Positions 16,398 through 24,864 of a DNA stretch of 37,194 nucleotides are shown here, one piece after another. How positions within the stretch are numbered: position 1 is the stretch's first letter; every line of letters begins with the position of its first letter. A program made the translations under genes and the position numbers. Origin of the DNA: CAYPTY01 sp965659005. Its GTDB lineage: Bacteria; Bacteroidota; Rhodothermia; Balneolales; Balneolaceae. The DNA is taken from positions 1-37,194 of the forward strand of contig CBFHVG010000048.1 in NCBI GenBank assembly GCA_965659005.1, written 5' to 3'. A model generated the notes under the pieces. That model worked only from the letters and a program-made list of their open reading frames with translations, was not told the DNA's origin and did not search any database.

Positions 16398-19300
16398 TTA
16401 ATCTTTTACTCCAGGTAAATTAATCGGGGTAGCATTTTGCCACCAAAATGTTGGCATTTTAATGTTCATTGGGAATACTTCATCCAATGTATCGCCATTA
16501 TATAGCCTCCCATTTTTCATAACATGAGAGATGTCAACTGTATTCCTGATATTATCCAGAGGATCAGTATTGAGTATAACCAGATCGGCAAGCTTTCCTG
16601 GTTCAATTGAACCCAGATCTGTTTCCAATCCAATACCTTCAGCACCAATAATTGTTGCTACTCTCAATGCATCATGATTCTTCATGCCTCCACTTTGAAT
16701 AGCCCATAACTCCCAGTGATAACCTAATCCCTGAAGTTGACCATGAGACCCAACTCCCGCTCTGCCTCCTGCTTCAACAAGATCTTTAGCAAAAGCTGAC
16801 TGCTCTTCATGCACATATTCTTCTTCCATGAACCAACCTGCATTGCGGCGTCTGGATCTAGAATCAAGATTTTCATGAGGCATGAAATGATTCAACTTCG
16901 GGTCATCATGAGGTCTTTCTGTTGAGTAGAAATAATTCTCAGTCCATGGTCCTCCATATGCAACCAGAAGCGTTGGCGTGTAAACGGTTCGTGAATATGC
17001 CACTAGATCAATTACATCTTTATAAAGTGGGAAAATTGGGAAGCTATGCTCATGTCCTGGATAACCATCAATTACCTGAGTTAAATTTTCTTTGAAATCC
17101 AATGCCCCTTCAGTTGTTGGCATTAACTCTTGTTCTCTTGCTGCCTGTATTATCCATTGACGCTGTTCTCTATTACCTGCCCCATACATTTTAATGGTTT
17201 TAGTATTGTAGTAAGCACTGTAACGCTTTAAAACATCGCGAGCCTGATCAAGATTTTTTATTCCTTCCCCACTAAATACCCCGGGCCCAGTTGAATAAAT
17301 TCTGGGACCTATCAAATCACCTGCATCAACCAGATCTCCATATGTTAAGACATCTGTTGTTGCAGTCTGTGGATCTCTTGTTGTAATAACACCAAAAGCC
17401 AGATTTGTTAGGTATGACCAGAATTGTCCCCTATGAAGATTAACAGGATGTCTGAAATGAGAATGAGTATCAACAAATCCGGGTACAATTGTCTTACCTG
17501 ACATATCCATAATCTCAGCATCATCAGGGATATCCACTGATCCTTGTTCGCCTACTGCTTGAATACGATTATTAACTATAAGAACATCTGCATTTTCAAT
17601 GATTTCATAACCTTTCATAGAGATTACTTTTGCTCCCCTCAGTACTAATGTGCCTTGAGGTGTATCTCTTTTTGCCATTACTTCAATGCGCGTTTCTACT
17701 GGTTTATAACCATCATCTTTTTTCGGCTTTTCTTTCGTTTCTGAATCATCATCAGACTCATCATCTTTTTCATCCTCTTCACCATCACTGTCATCATCCC
17801 TATCTTCTGCTTCTTTTGCTGTCTTCACACTATCCTCATAGGTTTTTTCAGCCTCGAAATCATAAACAACATGAGCATTACCTATTGACCAGTGAATCCT
17901 AGATGCATCCCATGCCCAGGCCGGGAATTGTCCACCAATATCAGTTAATTGTTTTGATGGAAATGCCGAACTACTACCTCCAACATTAATTGAAGCTCCA
18001 TCACCACCAACTACTGGTACTGTTACAACAAATAGATTATTTCCAACCTGTGCTAATGCCTGATCACCTTCTGGTGCCATTCTAATCCAGGAAGCCCTTG
18101 GACGATTTGATGATCCCGGAGCTGCCTGCCCCCTAACCTCTAGATGCTTTTTCTCATCTGTACCATCCCATCTGATAGATGTTAATCCGTTAAATCCAGA
18201 CAGGAATATCCTGTCATTACCCTTTACAAAATGAGGATTTGTTCTTCCACTACTGTATGTAATAAAATTGTCCTTACCACCATCAGCGCTTATCCAGATA
18301 ATATTTGCAGTCCCCCTAAAAGCTGTTCTCTGAGTAGCATTTCTAAAACCTTCAGAATCGCCATTTATTAACACAATTCTTTTGCCATCATTAGACCATA
18401 CAGGATGTTGATATACACCATTGTCTGAATTTAGTTTCTTAAGGCTCCTTCCATTTGGTTTTACTTTATAAACATTACCTCCCTCTGGATTCCATGTGAC
18501 AAATGCAATCCAATCGCCCTTAGGAGACCATACAGGTTGAGCCATAGTCTCATCTAGCTTTACTAACAATTCAGGCTTCCCGTCAGGGTATTCCATCGTG
18601 TAGATTTTATTTAATGCAGTAAAGGCCAACATTTTACCATCCGGTGATGGTACAGCATCTCTTATCTGTGTAACAACAAATTCATTTGAATCAGAAATTG
18701 GGTAGTCAAAATCTAATTCCGGCCCCATATCAATTGTTCCTTTTACATTAAAAGGAACTTCTATCGCATCGCCACCGTCAACGGGCACCTTCCATATTTT
18801 CCCACCATAGGATGCAACAACGAACTTATCATCTGGTGTAAATGACATACCCGGCAAGACATCTCTGGATGCTCTCGATTCCTGATCATCATGTTGAACA
18901 GGATAGGCTAACCATCGCTCATCGCCAGTATCTAAATCTCTTAATACAAGACCGGTATGCTCATCAAATCTTGTTCCATAAACCAACATCGATCCATCAT
19001 TTGATGGTGTAGCTCTAAATGTTGAACCATATCTGGATGCCTGAGTGGTTCTATCTCCCGTCTCCCTATCATAGGTCGCAATCTGGTATTGAGGCAGGGC
19101 AGCATTGTAATTCCATGTCCCTGTTCTTTGAGAATACCATATATATCTTCCATCAGGACTAAATGCCCCTTCAGTCATTCTTAGATTCGATGGGGAATTA
19201 ACAAGTGCTGTTCCTGATCCACCTTCAATATGATATAACCAGATTTTATGGTTACCCGATGCTTGTTTTGAAGCAATTACATACTTGCCATCAGGAGACC

Positions 19301-19748
19301 ATTCCGGTGACTGATATTCATTACTCTTCCCTTTGGTGATTTGCTTTTTCTCATCTGTAGGCAGATCCAGAATCCAGACTCCCTCCCCTCCACTCTCATC
19401 GGATATAAATACAACCTTATTACCATCGGGGCTGAACCTTGGCTGACTATCAAACTGCATTCCGCTGGTTATTTGTTTTGCCTCACCACCTGAAATTGGA
19501 AGTGTGTAAAGGTCTCCAAGGAAATCAAATACTATGGTTTCACCATCTGGACTTACATCTAAAGAAATCCAGGACCCTTCATTCATATCAAAAGAGAATG
19601 CTCGACCCGCTTCAAGAGGTAAATCTCCATTTTTCTTTTTATTTTCTTTTTCTCCATCCTGGGCGAGTAGAATACCCTGACTAAGTACGAGTATCATTAT
19701 TGTATTTAAAAGAGACAGGATCGATTTGGATAAACTTTTGAAATGCAT
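16398..19748 (-). CDS. Exported PD40 beta-propeller-amidohydrolase fusion
   Basis: 1116 residues from the ATG at 19748. A TTG 11 codons upstream is possible, but the ATG gives a normal signal peptide (MHFKSLSKSILSLLNTIMIL..., cut after LLAQ). The N-terminal 600 residues contain TolB/PD40-type propeller blades with repeated 'SPDG' and 'WSPDGK' motifs. A strongly acidic Asp/Glu/Ser linker (about 640-678) leads to an amidohydrolase domain whose metal site begins with H762-x-H764 ('VDTHSHFRH') and continues with 'GHEHSFP' and 'GVGSHGQ'. The end has 'PGKLADLVIL', typical of imidazolonepropionase/prolidase-like enzymes. It probably hydrolyses a cyclic amide or peptide-like compound in the envelope; the substrate is unknown. 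It is monocistronic, divergent from feoA. Confidence 0.88.
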   Translation of the reverse strand: MHFKSLSKSILSLLNTIMILVLSQGILLAQDGEKENKKKNGDLPLEAGRAFSFDMNEGSWISLDVSPDGETIVFDFLGDLYTLPISGGEAKQITSGMQFDSQPRFSPDGNKVVFISDESGGEGVWILDLPTDEKKQITKGKSNEYQSPEWSPDGKYVIASKQASGNHKIWLYHIEGGSGTALVNSPSNLRMTEGAFSPDGRYIWYSQRTGTWNYNAALPQYQIATYDRETGDRTTQASRYGSTFRATPSNDGSMLVYGTRFDEHTGLVLRDLDTGDERWLAYPVQHDDQESRASRDVLPGMSFTPDDKFVVASYGGKIWKVPVDGGDAIEVPFNVKGTIDMGPELDFDYPISDSNEFVVTQIRDAVPSPDGKMLAFTALNKIYTMEYPDGKPELLVKLDETMAQPVWSPKGDWIAFVTWNPEGGNVYKVKPNGRSLKKLNSDNGVYQHPVWSNDGKRIVLINGDSEGFRNATQRTAFRGTANIIWISADGGKDNFITYSSGRTNPHFVKGNDRIFLSGFNGLTSIRWDGTDEKKHLEVRGQAAPGSSNRPRASWIRMAPEGDQALAQVGNNLFVVTVPVVGGDGASINVGGSSSAFPSKQLTDIGGQFPAWAWDASRIHWSIGNAHVVYDFEAEKTYEDSVKTAKEAEDRDDDSDGEEDEKDDESDDDSETKEKPKKDDGYKPVETRIEVMAKRDTPQGTLVLRGAKVISMKGYEIIENADVLIVNNRIQAVGEQGSVDIPDDAEIMDMSGKTIVPGFVDTHSHFRHPVNLHRGQFWSYLTNLAFGVITTRDPQTATTDVLTYGDLVDAGDLIGPRIYSTGPGVFSGEGIKNLDQARDVLKRYSAYYNTKTIKMYGAGNREQRQWIIQAAREQELMPTTEGALDFKENLTQVIDGYPGHEHSFPIFPLYKDVIDLVAYSRTVYTPTLLVAYGGPWTENYFYSTERPHDDPKLNHFMPHENLDSRSRRRNAGWFMEEEYVHEEQSAFAKDLVEAGGRAGVGSHGQLQGLGYHWELWAIQSGGMKNHDALRVATIIGAEGIGLETDLGSIEPGKLADLVILNTDPLDNIRNTVDISHVMKNGRLYNGDTLDEVFPMNIKMPTFWWQNATPINLPGVKD

Positions 19749-19804
19749 AGTATTAGACTGGTGGTTATTAGACTCAAACAATCTAATAAAATTGAGTTCA
19801 GCCC

Positions 19805-19812
19805 CAAATGTA
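19805..19812 (-). promoter_or_regulatory. Candidate -7 box for the PD40-amidohydrolase gene
   Basis: The minus strand reads TACATTTG (TAnnTTTG), 57 bases before the chosen ATG. No good -33 element is seen. Confidence 0.3.
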
Positions 19813-19873
19813 TTTTCACATTGAAAAACTCCATAATTCAGATGATTTACGATGCGTATCGATATCTACCAAC

Positions 19874-19903
19874 TTGTTTCTGTAGTCCATAAACCCGTAT
19901 CTT
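19874..19903 (+). promoter_or_regulatory. Candidate promoter of the feo operon
   Basis: TTGTTT (19874-19879), an 18-base spacer and TATCTT (19898-19903) resemble a sigma-70-type -35/-10 pair. The predicted start falls inside the adjoining TTTAGAT/ATCTAAA dyad. Tentative. Confidence 0.3.
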
Positions 19904-19904
19904 C

Positions 19905-19921
19905 TTTAGATCATATCTAAA
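19905..19921. promoter_or_regulatory. Putative metal-responsive (DtxR/MntR-like) operator before feoA
   Basis: Perfect inverted repeat TTTAGAT-CAT-ATCTAAA, ending 11 bases before the feoA ATG and just downstream of the candidate -10. The 7-bp arms and TTTAG...CTAAA ends resemble DtxR/MntR-family operators (TTAGGTTAGCCTAA-type). Repression of an iron transporter by iron would fit; no Fur box is seen. The regulator itself is not in the window. Confidence 0.55.
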
Positions 19922-19932
19922 CAAGAAGCTCC

Positions 19933-20178
19933 ATGCAGCAATCTGAAACAAAAAGCCTATATAAGTTATCTGAATGCACCATCTCGGGTGACTATCAGAT
20001 TGTAGATGTTAAAGGGATTTTTGCTGACCGCTTATATGAACTTGGAGTTTTACCTGGTGCTTTGCTTTCATATGTCAGACCTGCACCATTTGGGTTCCCT
20101 GTAGAAATAAAAGTTAGAGGGCAGCTTTTAGCACTACGTAAATCCGAATGTGACTGCATAATTCTTGCGCAAGCATAA
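19933..20178 (+). CDS. feoA: FeoA ferrous-iron transport accessory protein
   Basis: 81 residues, one SH3-like FeoA domain: 'YQIVDVKGIFADRLYELGVL' followed by 'PGALLSYVRPAPFGFPVEIKV' split across strands, then 'LALRKSECDCIIL'. It is a small cytoplasmic partner needed for FeoB-dependent Fe(II) uptake. A Shine-Dalgarno-like AGAAG lies 6 bases before the ATG. The stop overlaps the feoB start by one base (TAATG), so the two are translationally coupled. Confidence 0.95.
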   Translation: MQQSETKSLYKLSECTISGDYQIVDVKGIFADRLYELGVLPGALLSYVRPAPFGFPVEIKVRGQLLALRKSECDCIILAQA

Positions 20179-22289
20179 TGATCGATCAACCATTAAGAAT
20201 TGCTCTTGTTGGTAACCCCAATACGGGTAAAACTACTCTTTTCAATCAACTTACCGGTCTTCGACAGAAAGTTGCCAACTATCCAGGAATTACTGTTGAG
20301 AGAAAAGCAGGAACATCCATTATCAATGGACTTCTTCATACAATCATTGATTTACCTGGTGCATATAGCTTCAACCATAAAAAACTTGACGAGAGTATAA
20401 CCTATCATACTCTGATAGGTGTGCATGAACTTGATGCTGCTCCAGATTTAGTTCTTTTTATTGCTGATAGTTCCAGGCTTGAGAGAAACTTGTTTCTTCT
20501 TACTCAGGTATTGGATTTGGGTATTCCAACTGTATTAGTATTGAATATGGCTGATCTAACTGAGAAGAATGAAATCAACCTCAATAAGAAGCAGCTTGAG
20601 GAAAGACTTGGCATTCCAGTTTTCTCAATTTCAGCACACAACGCAGATAATGTATCTGACTTTAAAACTTTTCTTAGTGAATTAAATATATCAATGCCTG
20701 AACCAGTCTCATGGATCGAGCATGAGGTATTAAAGGAATCGAGTATTAAGATTCAGAATTGGATATCAGAAGACACAAATATTCCAGATTCTGCCCAAAA
20801 GATTGAAGCACTGAAAATGATCAGTGATGCTCAACTTCCGGATCCTTTATTTAAAGTCTCAAATCCTGAGAAAGGGGAAGCACTAATAAAAGAAATTTAT
20901 GATCGGCTACTAAAGCAAGGTAGTAACCCAGCAGCACTTGAAATGCTGGAAAGATATTCTTTCGTTGACCAAGTATTGGATCGGTCATATTCTCAGGTGG
21001 CAAAAACTACTCAAAGAACTGAGCGAATTGACCGTATTACTACACACCCGGTTGCCGGTCCACTAATCTTTATGTCCATTTTGCTGCTTATGTTTCAAGC
21101 AGTCTTTTCGTGGGCAACACCATTTATGGATCTAATAGACCTTCTTTTTGTGAGTTTTGGCTCATGGGTTTCACAAACACTTCCTGAGGGTATGCTAAAT
21201 AGTCTGCTCGTAGATGGTGTGATAGCAGGGTTAGGCGGTGTAATCATTTTCCTACCACAGATCCTATTTCTATTCTTTTTCATCTTTGCTCTTGAGGGAA
21301 CTGGTTATATGGCCAGAGCAGCATTTATCATGGATGGATTTATGTCTAAAATCGGTCTAAACGGCCGTTCTGTTGTACCACTTGTGTCTGGTTTTGCTTG
21401 TGCTATTCCGGGTATTATGGGCGCAAGAACTATTGAGAACTGGAAAGAGAGAATAATAACGATTATGGTTCTCCCATTTATGGCTTGCTCAGCTCGCTTA
21501 CCTGTATATGCTATTCTCATTTCTGCATTTGTACCTGAAACAACTATTCTGGGAATATTTACATATCAAGGATTAACGTTTTTCGGTTTATACCTATTTG
21601 GAATTTTGATGGCCGTTCTGTCTGCCCTTGTATTAAAATTCATTCTTAAAACAGATGAAAAATCACCCTTCCTTATGGAGTTACCGGATTACAAGCTCCC
21701 AAAATGGAATTTAGTCTTTGTAAATAGTTTTCAGAGAGGTAAGATTTTTGTAACTGAAGCAGGTAAAGTGATTATGGTCTTGTCCATCATATTATGGTTT
21801 CTGGCTTCCTTTCCAAAAAATGATTTCGCCTCAGCTCCTTCAAATCAAAAATTCGACTTTGATACTGAAGAATCATTCCAGTTGAGAAAAAGCTTTGCCG
21901 GGCAATTCGGAACCTTCATTGAACCAGCTATTAAACCACTTGGCTTCGACTGGAAAATTGGAATTGGTCTCTTAACCTCATTCGCCGCCCGTGAGGTAAT
22001 GGTTGGGACTCTTAGTACTATTTATAGTATTTCTGAAGAAGATGGGGCTGAAGAAAGTTTAAAGGAAAGACTCAAGGGAGACATTAATCCTGAAACTGGT
22101 GAACCAACCTACTCATTGGCTACAGCAATTTCACTTATGATCTTCTTTGCACTGGCTATGCAGTGCCTGAGCACAATTGCTATCGTCAGAAGAGAAACTA
22201 ATTCCTGGAAATGGCCAATAGCGATGTTTACCTATATGACGGTCATGGCTTACATTTGTTCATTTATAGCTTACCAATGGATTTCATAA
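20178..22289 (+). CDS. feoB: Ferrous-iron transporter FeoB
   Basis: 703 residues. The N-terminal cytosolic G domain has G1 'GNPNTGKTT' (12-20), G2 around 'YPGITVERKAG', G3 'DLPG' (58-61) and G4 'NMAD' (123-126). A helical GDI-like spacer follows, then a polytopic membrane part from about residue 290 with two Gate motifs, one ending 'SGFACAIPGIMGART' and the other in the later helices 'TSFAAREVMVGTLSTIY'. It imports Fe(II) across the inner membrane. It sits between feoA (1-base overlap) and a small Cys-rich membrane protein. Confidence 0.96.
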   Translation: MIDQPLRIALVGNPNTGKTTLFNQLTGLRQKVANYPGITVERKAGTSIINGLLHTIIDLPGAYSFNHKKLDESITYHTLIGVHELDAAPDLVLFIADSSRLERNLFLLTQVLDLGIPTVLVLNMADLTEKNEINLNKKQLEERLGIPVFSISAHNADNVSDFKTFLSELNISMPEPVSWIEHEVLKESSIKIQNWISEDTNIPDSAQKIEALKMISDAQLPDPLFKVSNPEKGEALIKEIYDRLLKQGSNPAALEMLERYSFVDQVLDRSYSQVAKTTQRTERIDRITTHPVAGPLIFMSILLLMFQAVFSWATPFMDLIDLLFVSFGSWVSQTLPEGMLNSLLVDGVIAGLGGVIIFLPQILFLFFFIFALEGTGYMARAAFIMDGFMSKIGLNGRSVVPLVSGFACAIPGIMGARTIENWKERIITIMVLPFMACSARLPVYAILISAFVPETTILGIFTYQGLTFFGLYLFGILMAVLSALVLKFILKTDEKSPFLMELPDYKLPKWNLVFVNSFQRGKIFVTEAGKVIMVLSIILWFLASFPKNDFASAPSNQKFDFDTEESFQLRKSFAGQFGTFIEPAIKPLGFDWKIGIGLLTSFAAREVMVGTLSTIYSISEEDGAEESLKERLKGDINPETGEPTYSLATAISLMIFFALAMQCLSTIAIVRRETNSWKWPIAMFTYMTVMAYICSFIAYQWIS

Positions 22290-22291
22290 TT

Positions 22292-22447
22292 ATGAATGAA
22301 TTAGTCCAGAATCTTATTGCAGTTCTTCTATTAATTCTTGCTGTGGGTTATTTATTTAGGAATCTACTTTTTAAGAAGAAAGATATTAGTAACTGCGGCT
22401 GCGAACCATCAAGTTGTGAATGCGCATCAACTGATGTAAAGAATTGA
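22292..22447 (+). CDS. FeoB-associated Cys-rich membrane protein
   Basis: 51 residues from the ATG two bases after the feoB stop; an in-frame ATG at 22277 inside feoB would add five residues. It has one membrane helix (about 8-27, 'LIAVLLLILAVGYLFRNLLF'), a Lys-rich stop-transfer, then C35-x-C37 and C42-x-C44. It belongs to the small proteins often encoded after feoB in this phylum; the paired CxC motifs suggest Fe(II) or Fe-S binding next to FeoB, an inference only. It precedes pyrF by 34 bases. Confidence 0.75.
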   Translation: MNELVQNLIAVLLLILAVGYLFRNLLFKKKDISNCGCEPSSCECASTDVKN

Positions 22448-22481
22448 AGATTTACTTCTCAAGAAGCAATATCTTCTGACC

Positions 22482-23321
22482 ATGCAATTTACAAAGAAAC
22501 TTATGGCTGCAATGAAGAGCAGTCAATCCACACTTTGTGTTGGTTTAGACCCAAACCTAAACCTATTTCCTTCATCTGTTATCTCTCGCTTTAGTGAAAC
22601 AGCAGAAGCCGTAACATACTTTTGCAAGATGGTGATTGATTATACCTATGATTCAGCTTGTGCCTATAAACCAAATCTTGCTTTTTTTGAAGCACTTGGC
22701 CCTGTAGGTTTGGCTGTATTTGCAGAAGTAATAGAACACATTCCAGATGACCGAATCATTATTGCCGATGCCAAAAGAGGTGACATAAGTACAACCGCAT
22801 TACACTATAAACAATCCTATTTCGACACCTTTAATGTTGATGCAATCACATTAAATCCTCTAATGGGATTTGAGACACTTGATGCATTCAGAAATGATGA
22901 ACGAAAAGCTGTTTATTCACTTGCGCTTACATCAAATGATGGAGCTTCCGATTTTCTTAAAAAACCATTTGAAGGTTATAATACAATGGGTGAATACATA
23001 GCTGCAAAACTTGCTGTGCTAAATGCAGAATCCAGTTCCCACCTAGGAATGGTTATTGGTGCTACCCAAGCTTCTGAAATGAAACCGGTTTTAAATAATC
23101 ATACCGATGCTTCTTTATTAATTCCTGGAATTGGGGCTCAGGGAGGATCAATTAAAGACCTAGCCCAGGCACTGGAACATCATGCAGGTCTTCCTGTTAT
23201 AAATTCTAGCAGATCCATCATATTTGCAGGAGCTAAGGAAGAAAACTGGATTGAAATGGTTGAGAAAAAAGCAAAGGAAACGAAAGCTAACCTTCAAATC
23301 ATTACTGAAAGATATGTCTAA
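22482..23321 (+). CDS. pyrF: Orotidine-5'-phosphate decarboxylase (type 2)
   Basis: 279 residues, the longer pyrF form. It converts OMP to UMP in the last pyrimidine step. The substrate-site residues are 'CVGLDPNL' (19-26), K63 in 'AYKPN', and the catalytic D96-x-K98-x-x-D101 in 'ADAKRGDIS'. 'LNPLMG' and 'IPGIGAQGG' complete the phosphate grip. It continues the feo transcript and overlaps rnhA by 8 bases. Confidence 0.94.
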   Translation: MQFTKKLMAAMKSSQSTLCVGLDPNLNLFPSSVISRFSETAEAVTYFCKMVIDYTYDSACAYKPNLAFFEALGPVGLAVFAEVIEHIPDDRIIIADAKRGDISTTALHYKQSYFDTFNVDAITLNPLMGFETLDAFRNDERKAVYSLALTSNDGASDFLKKPFEGYNTMGEYIAAKLAVLNAESSSHLGMVIGATQASEMKPVLNNHTDASLLIPGIGAQGGSIKDLAQALEHHAGLPVINSSRSIIFAGAKEENWIEMVEKKAKETKANLQIITERYV

Positions 23322-23754
23322 ACCTGAAGTAATTGTTTATACCGATGGTGCATGTAGTGGCAACCCCGGGCCAGGTGGCTGGGCAGCACATCTACAGTGG
23401 AATGGGAATGAAAAAGAGATTTCAGGTGGTGATGCCAATACCACTAATAATCGTATGGAAATGAAAGCGGTTATTGAAGCCCTCCGAACACTTAATAAGC
23501 CTTGTGTCGTAAAAATTCACTCAGATAGTGGATTGATCATAAATGCTATGACAAAAGGTTGGATCGAAAACTGGCAAGCTAAAGGCTGGAAAAAAGCTGA
23601 TAAGAAACCAGTTGAGAACAGAGAACTCTGGGAAGACATGTTATCTGCCATGAATGGACATGAGGTACATTGGATCAAAGTGAAGGGACATTCAGGAGAT
23701 CCTTTGAATGAAAGAGTTGATGAGCTGGCTGTAGCTGAATCGAAGAAGTTCTAG
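23314..23754 (+). CDS. rnhA: Ribonuclease HI
   Basis: 146 residues. It cleaves the RNA strand of RNA-DNA hybrids. The catalytic set is complete: D11 in 'VYTDGACSGNPGPGGW', E49 in 'NNRMEMKAV', D71 in 'IHSDSGL', H126 in 'KGHSGDP' and D136 in 'ERVDELA'. The reading frame is open further upstream inside pyrF, but the ATG at 23314, overlapping the pyrF end by 8 bases, gives the normal N-terminus. Confidence 0.95.
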   Translation: MSKPEVIVYTDGACSGNPGPGGWAAHLQWNGNEKEISGGDANTTNNRMEMKAVIEALRTLNKPCVVKIHSDSGLIINAMTKGWIENWQAKGWKKADKKPVENRELWEDMLSAMNGHEVHWIKVKGHSGDPLNERVDELAVAESKKF

Positions 23755-23770
23755 AGAATTTAAAATGTGA

Positions 23771-23814
23771 AATTTGGAATTAGAAATTAACTTCAAACTT
23801 CTGAATTTCAAATT
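23771..23814. repeat. AT-rich imperfect hairpin between convergent rnhA and tsaD
   Basis: AATTTGGAATTAGAA (23771-23785) pairs with TTCTGAATTTCAAATT (23799-23814) with one G-U pair and one bulged G, leaving a 13-base loop. It touches the tsaD stop codon. It may be a bidirectional terminator or a short interspersed repeat. Confidence 0.5.
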
Positions 23815-24796
23815 ATAGTGAGGCGAATGGCTTTAGGCTGAGATCATCAAACTGATTCATCTCATATTTTAGTTTCCCCGTCGCAGCGATCATTGCCGCA
23901 TTGTCGGTGCAATAGCTGATTTTCGGAACATAATGTTCCAGCCCTTTTCTATCGGCCAGTTCTTGCACTTTCGTTCGAAGCATAGAATTTGCTGAAACTC
24001 CTCCAGATAAAACAAAAGTCTTCACTCCAGTTTGATCAATTCCTCTTTCAAGTTTTCTAATAAGTACTTCAGTAATGGCTTCAGATATACTTGCGCATAA
24101 ATCATTTAGATGTCTTTTCAGGAACTCATCACTTTGCTTCTGAGTATAGTAAAGTACGCTTGTCTTTAATCCTGAAAACGAGAAATCCAGACCTTCATGT
24201 AATAAACCTTTAGGGAAATCATGAAATTTCGGGTCTCCATCTTTTGCGAACTTATCCATTATTGGTCCAGCAGGGTAAGGAAGTCCAAGAACCTTTCCCG
24301 TTTTATCGAAAGCCTCACCTGCTGCATCATCTTTGGTCTTACCCAAGATTTTGTGCTCAAATGGTGCCGTTACTAACTCTAATTGAGTATGGCCACCAGA
24401 AACAGTTAAGGATATAAATGGAAATTCAGGCTTATGATCAATGAAGTTAGCATAGATATGAGCATCCATATGATTTACACCAATCAATGGAATATTCTTA
24501 CTTAGGCTTAAACCTTTTGCGAATGTCAAACCTACAAGAAGTGAGCCCATTAAACCAGGGCCCTGAGTAACCGCAATTGCATCAACATCCTCAAGTTTGG
24601 TATCAGCCTCTTTGAGAGCTTGCTTCACTGTCAACCAGATAGTTTTGTGATGAGCACGGGATGCCAGTTCTGGCACAACTCCACCAAATTGTTCATGGAT
24701 GGACTGAGAAGCAATCACATTCGACTTCACTCCTTCATCAGTTAAGATGGAAGCCGATGTATCATCGCAGGAGGATTCAATACCTAGAATAACCAT
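23813..24796 (-). CDS. tsaD: tRNA N6-threonylcarbamoyladenosine synthase subunit TsaD
   Basis: 327 residues, ASKHA fold. With TsaB and TsaE it puts the threonylcarbamoyl group on A37 of ANN-decoding tRNAs. The start is 'MVILGIESSCDDTSASIL'; the metal ligands are H109 and H113 in 'GVNHMDAH'; 'TVSGGHTQL' and 'LSGGVSANSMLR' bind ATP/metal. The ATG lies only 4 bases past the T tract of the dnaK terminator, with no room for its own promoter or a Shine-Dalgarno sequence, so expression probably relies on readthrough or a promoter inside dnaK. Confidence 0.95.
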   Translation of the reverse strand: MVILGIESSCDDTSASILTDEGVKSNVIASQSIHEQFGGVVPELASRAHHKTIWLTVKQALKEADTKLEDVDAIAVTQGPGLMGSLLVGLTFAKGLSLSKNIPLIGVNHMDAHIYANFIDHKPEFPFISLTVSGGHTQLELVTAPFEHKILGKTKDDAAGEAFDKTGKVLGLPYPAGPIMDKFAKDGDPKFHDFPKGLLHEGLDFSFSGLKTSVLYYTQKQSDEFLKRHLNDLCASISEAITEVLIRKLERGIDQTGVKTFVLSGGVSANSMLRTKVQELADRKGLEHYVPKISYCTDNAAMIAATGKLKYEMNQFDDLSLKPFASL

Positions 24797-24800
24797 ATCA

Positions 24801-24837
24801 TAAAATAAAAAATCCCACCCGTATTTCTACGAGTGGG
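24801..24837 (-). terminator. Rho-independent terminator of hsp20-dnaK
   Basis: On the minus strand CCCACTCGT pairs with ACGGGTGGG (one G-U pair, 6-base loop; bases 24837-24814) and is followed by a T-rich tract ATTTTTTATTTTA. It lies between dnaK and the tsaD ATG. Confidence 0.88.
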
Positions 24838-24864
24838 AATGTTCGGCGATTTTCTAAAATCTGC

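Noticed and set aside
17630..17902. His/Leu-rich plus-strand frame of 90 codons
   Set aside because: It is the antisense of the acidic Asp/Glu/Ser linker of the PD40-amidohydrolase; low complexity explains it.
19749..19781. Upstream TTG start for the PD40-amidohydrolase
   Set aside because: Adds 11 polar residues before the signal peptide; the ATG at 19748 gives a standard N-terminus.
19782..19932. Fur box or riboswitch before feoAB
   Set aside because: No GATAATGATAATCATTATC-like site and no conserved riboswitch core; the dyad at 19905-19921 fits a DtxR-like operator better.
22211..22291. Longer start for the FeoB-associated protein within feoB
   Set aside because: The upstream residues are only the feoB shadow; ATG at 22292 gives a clean helix-first protein.
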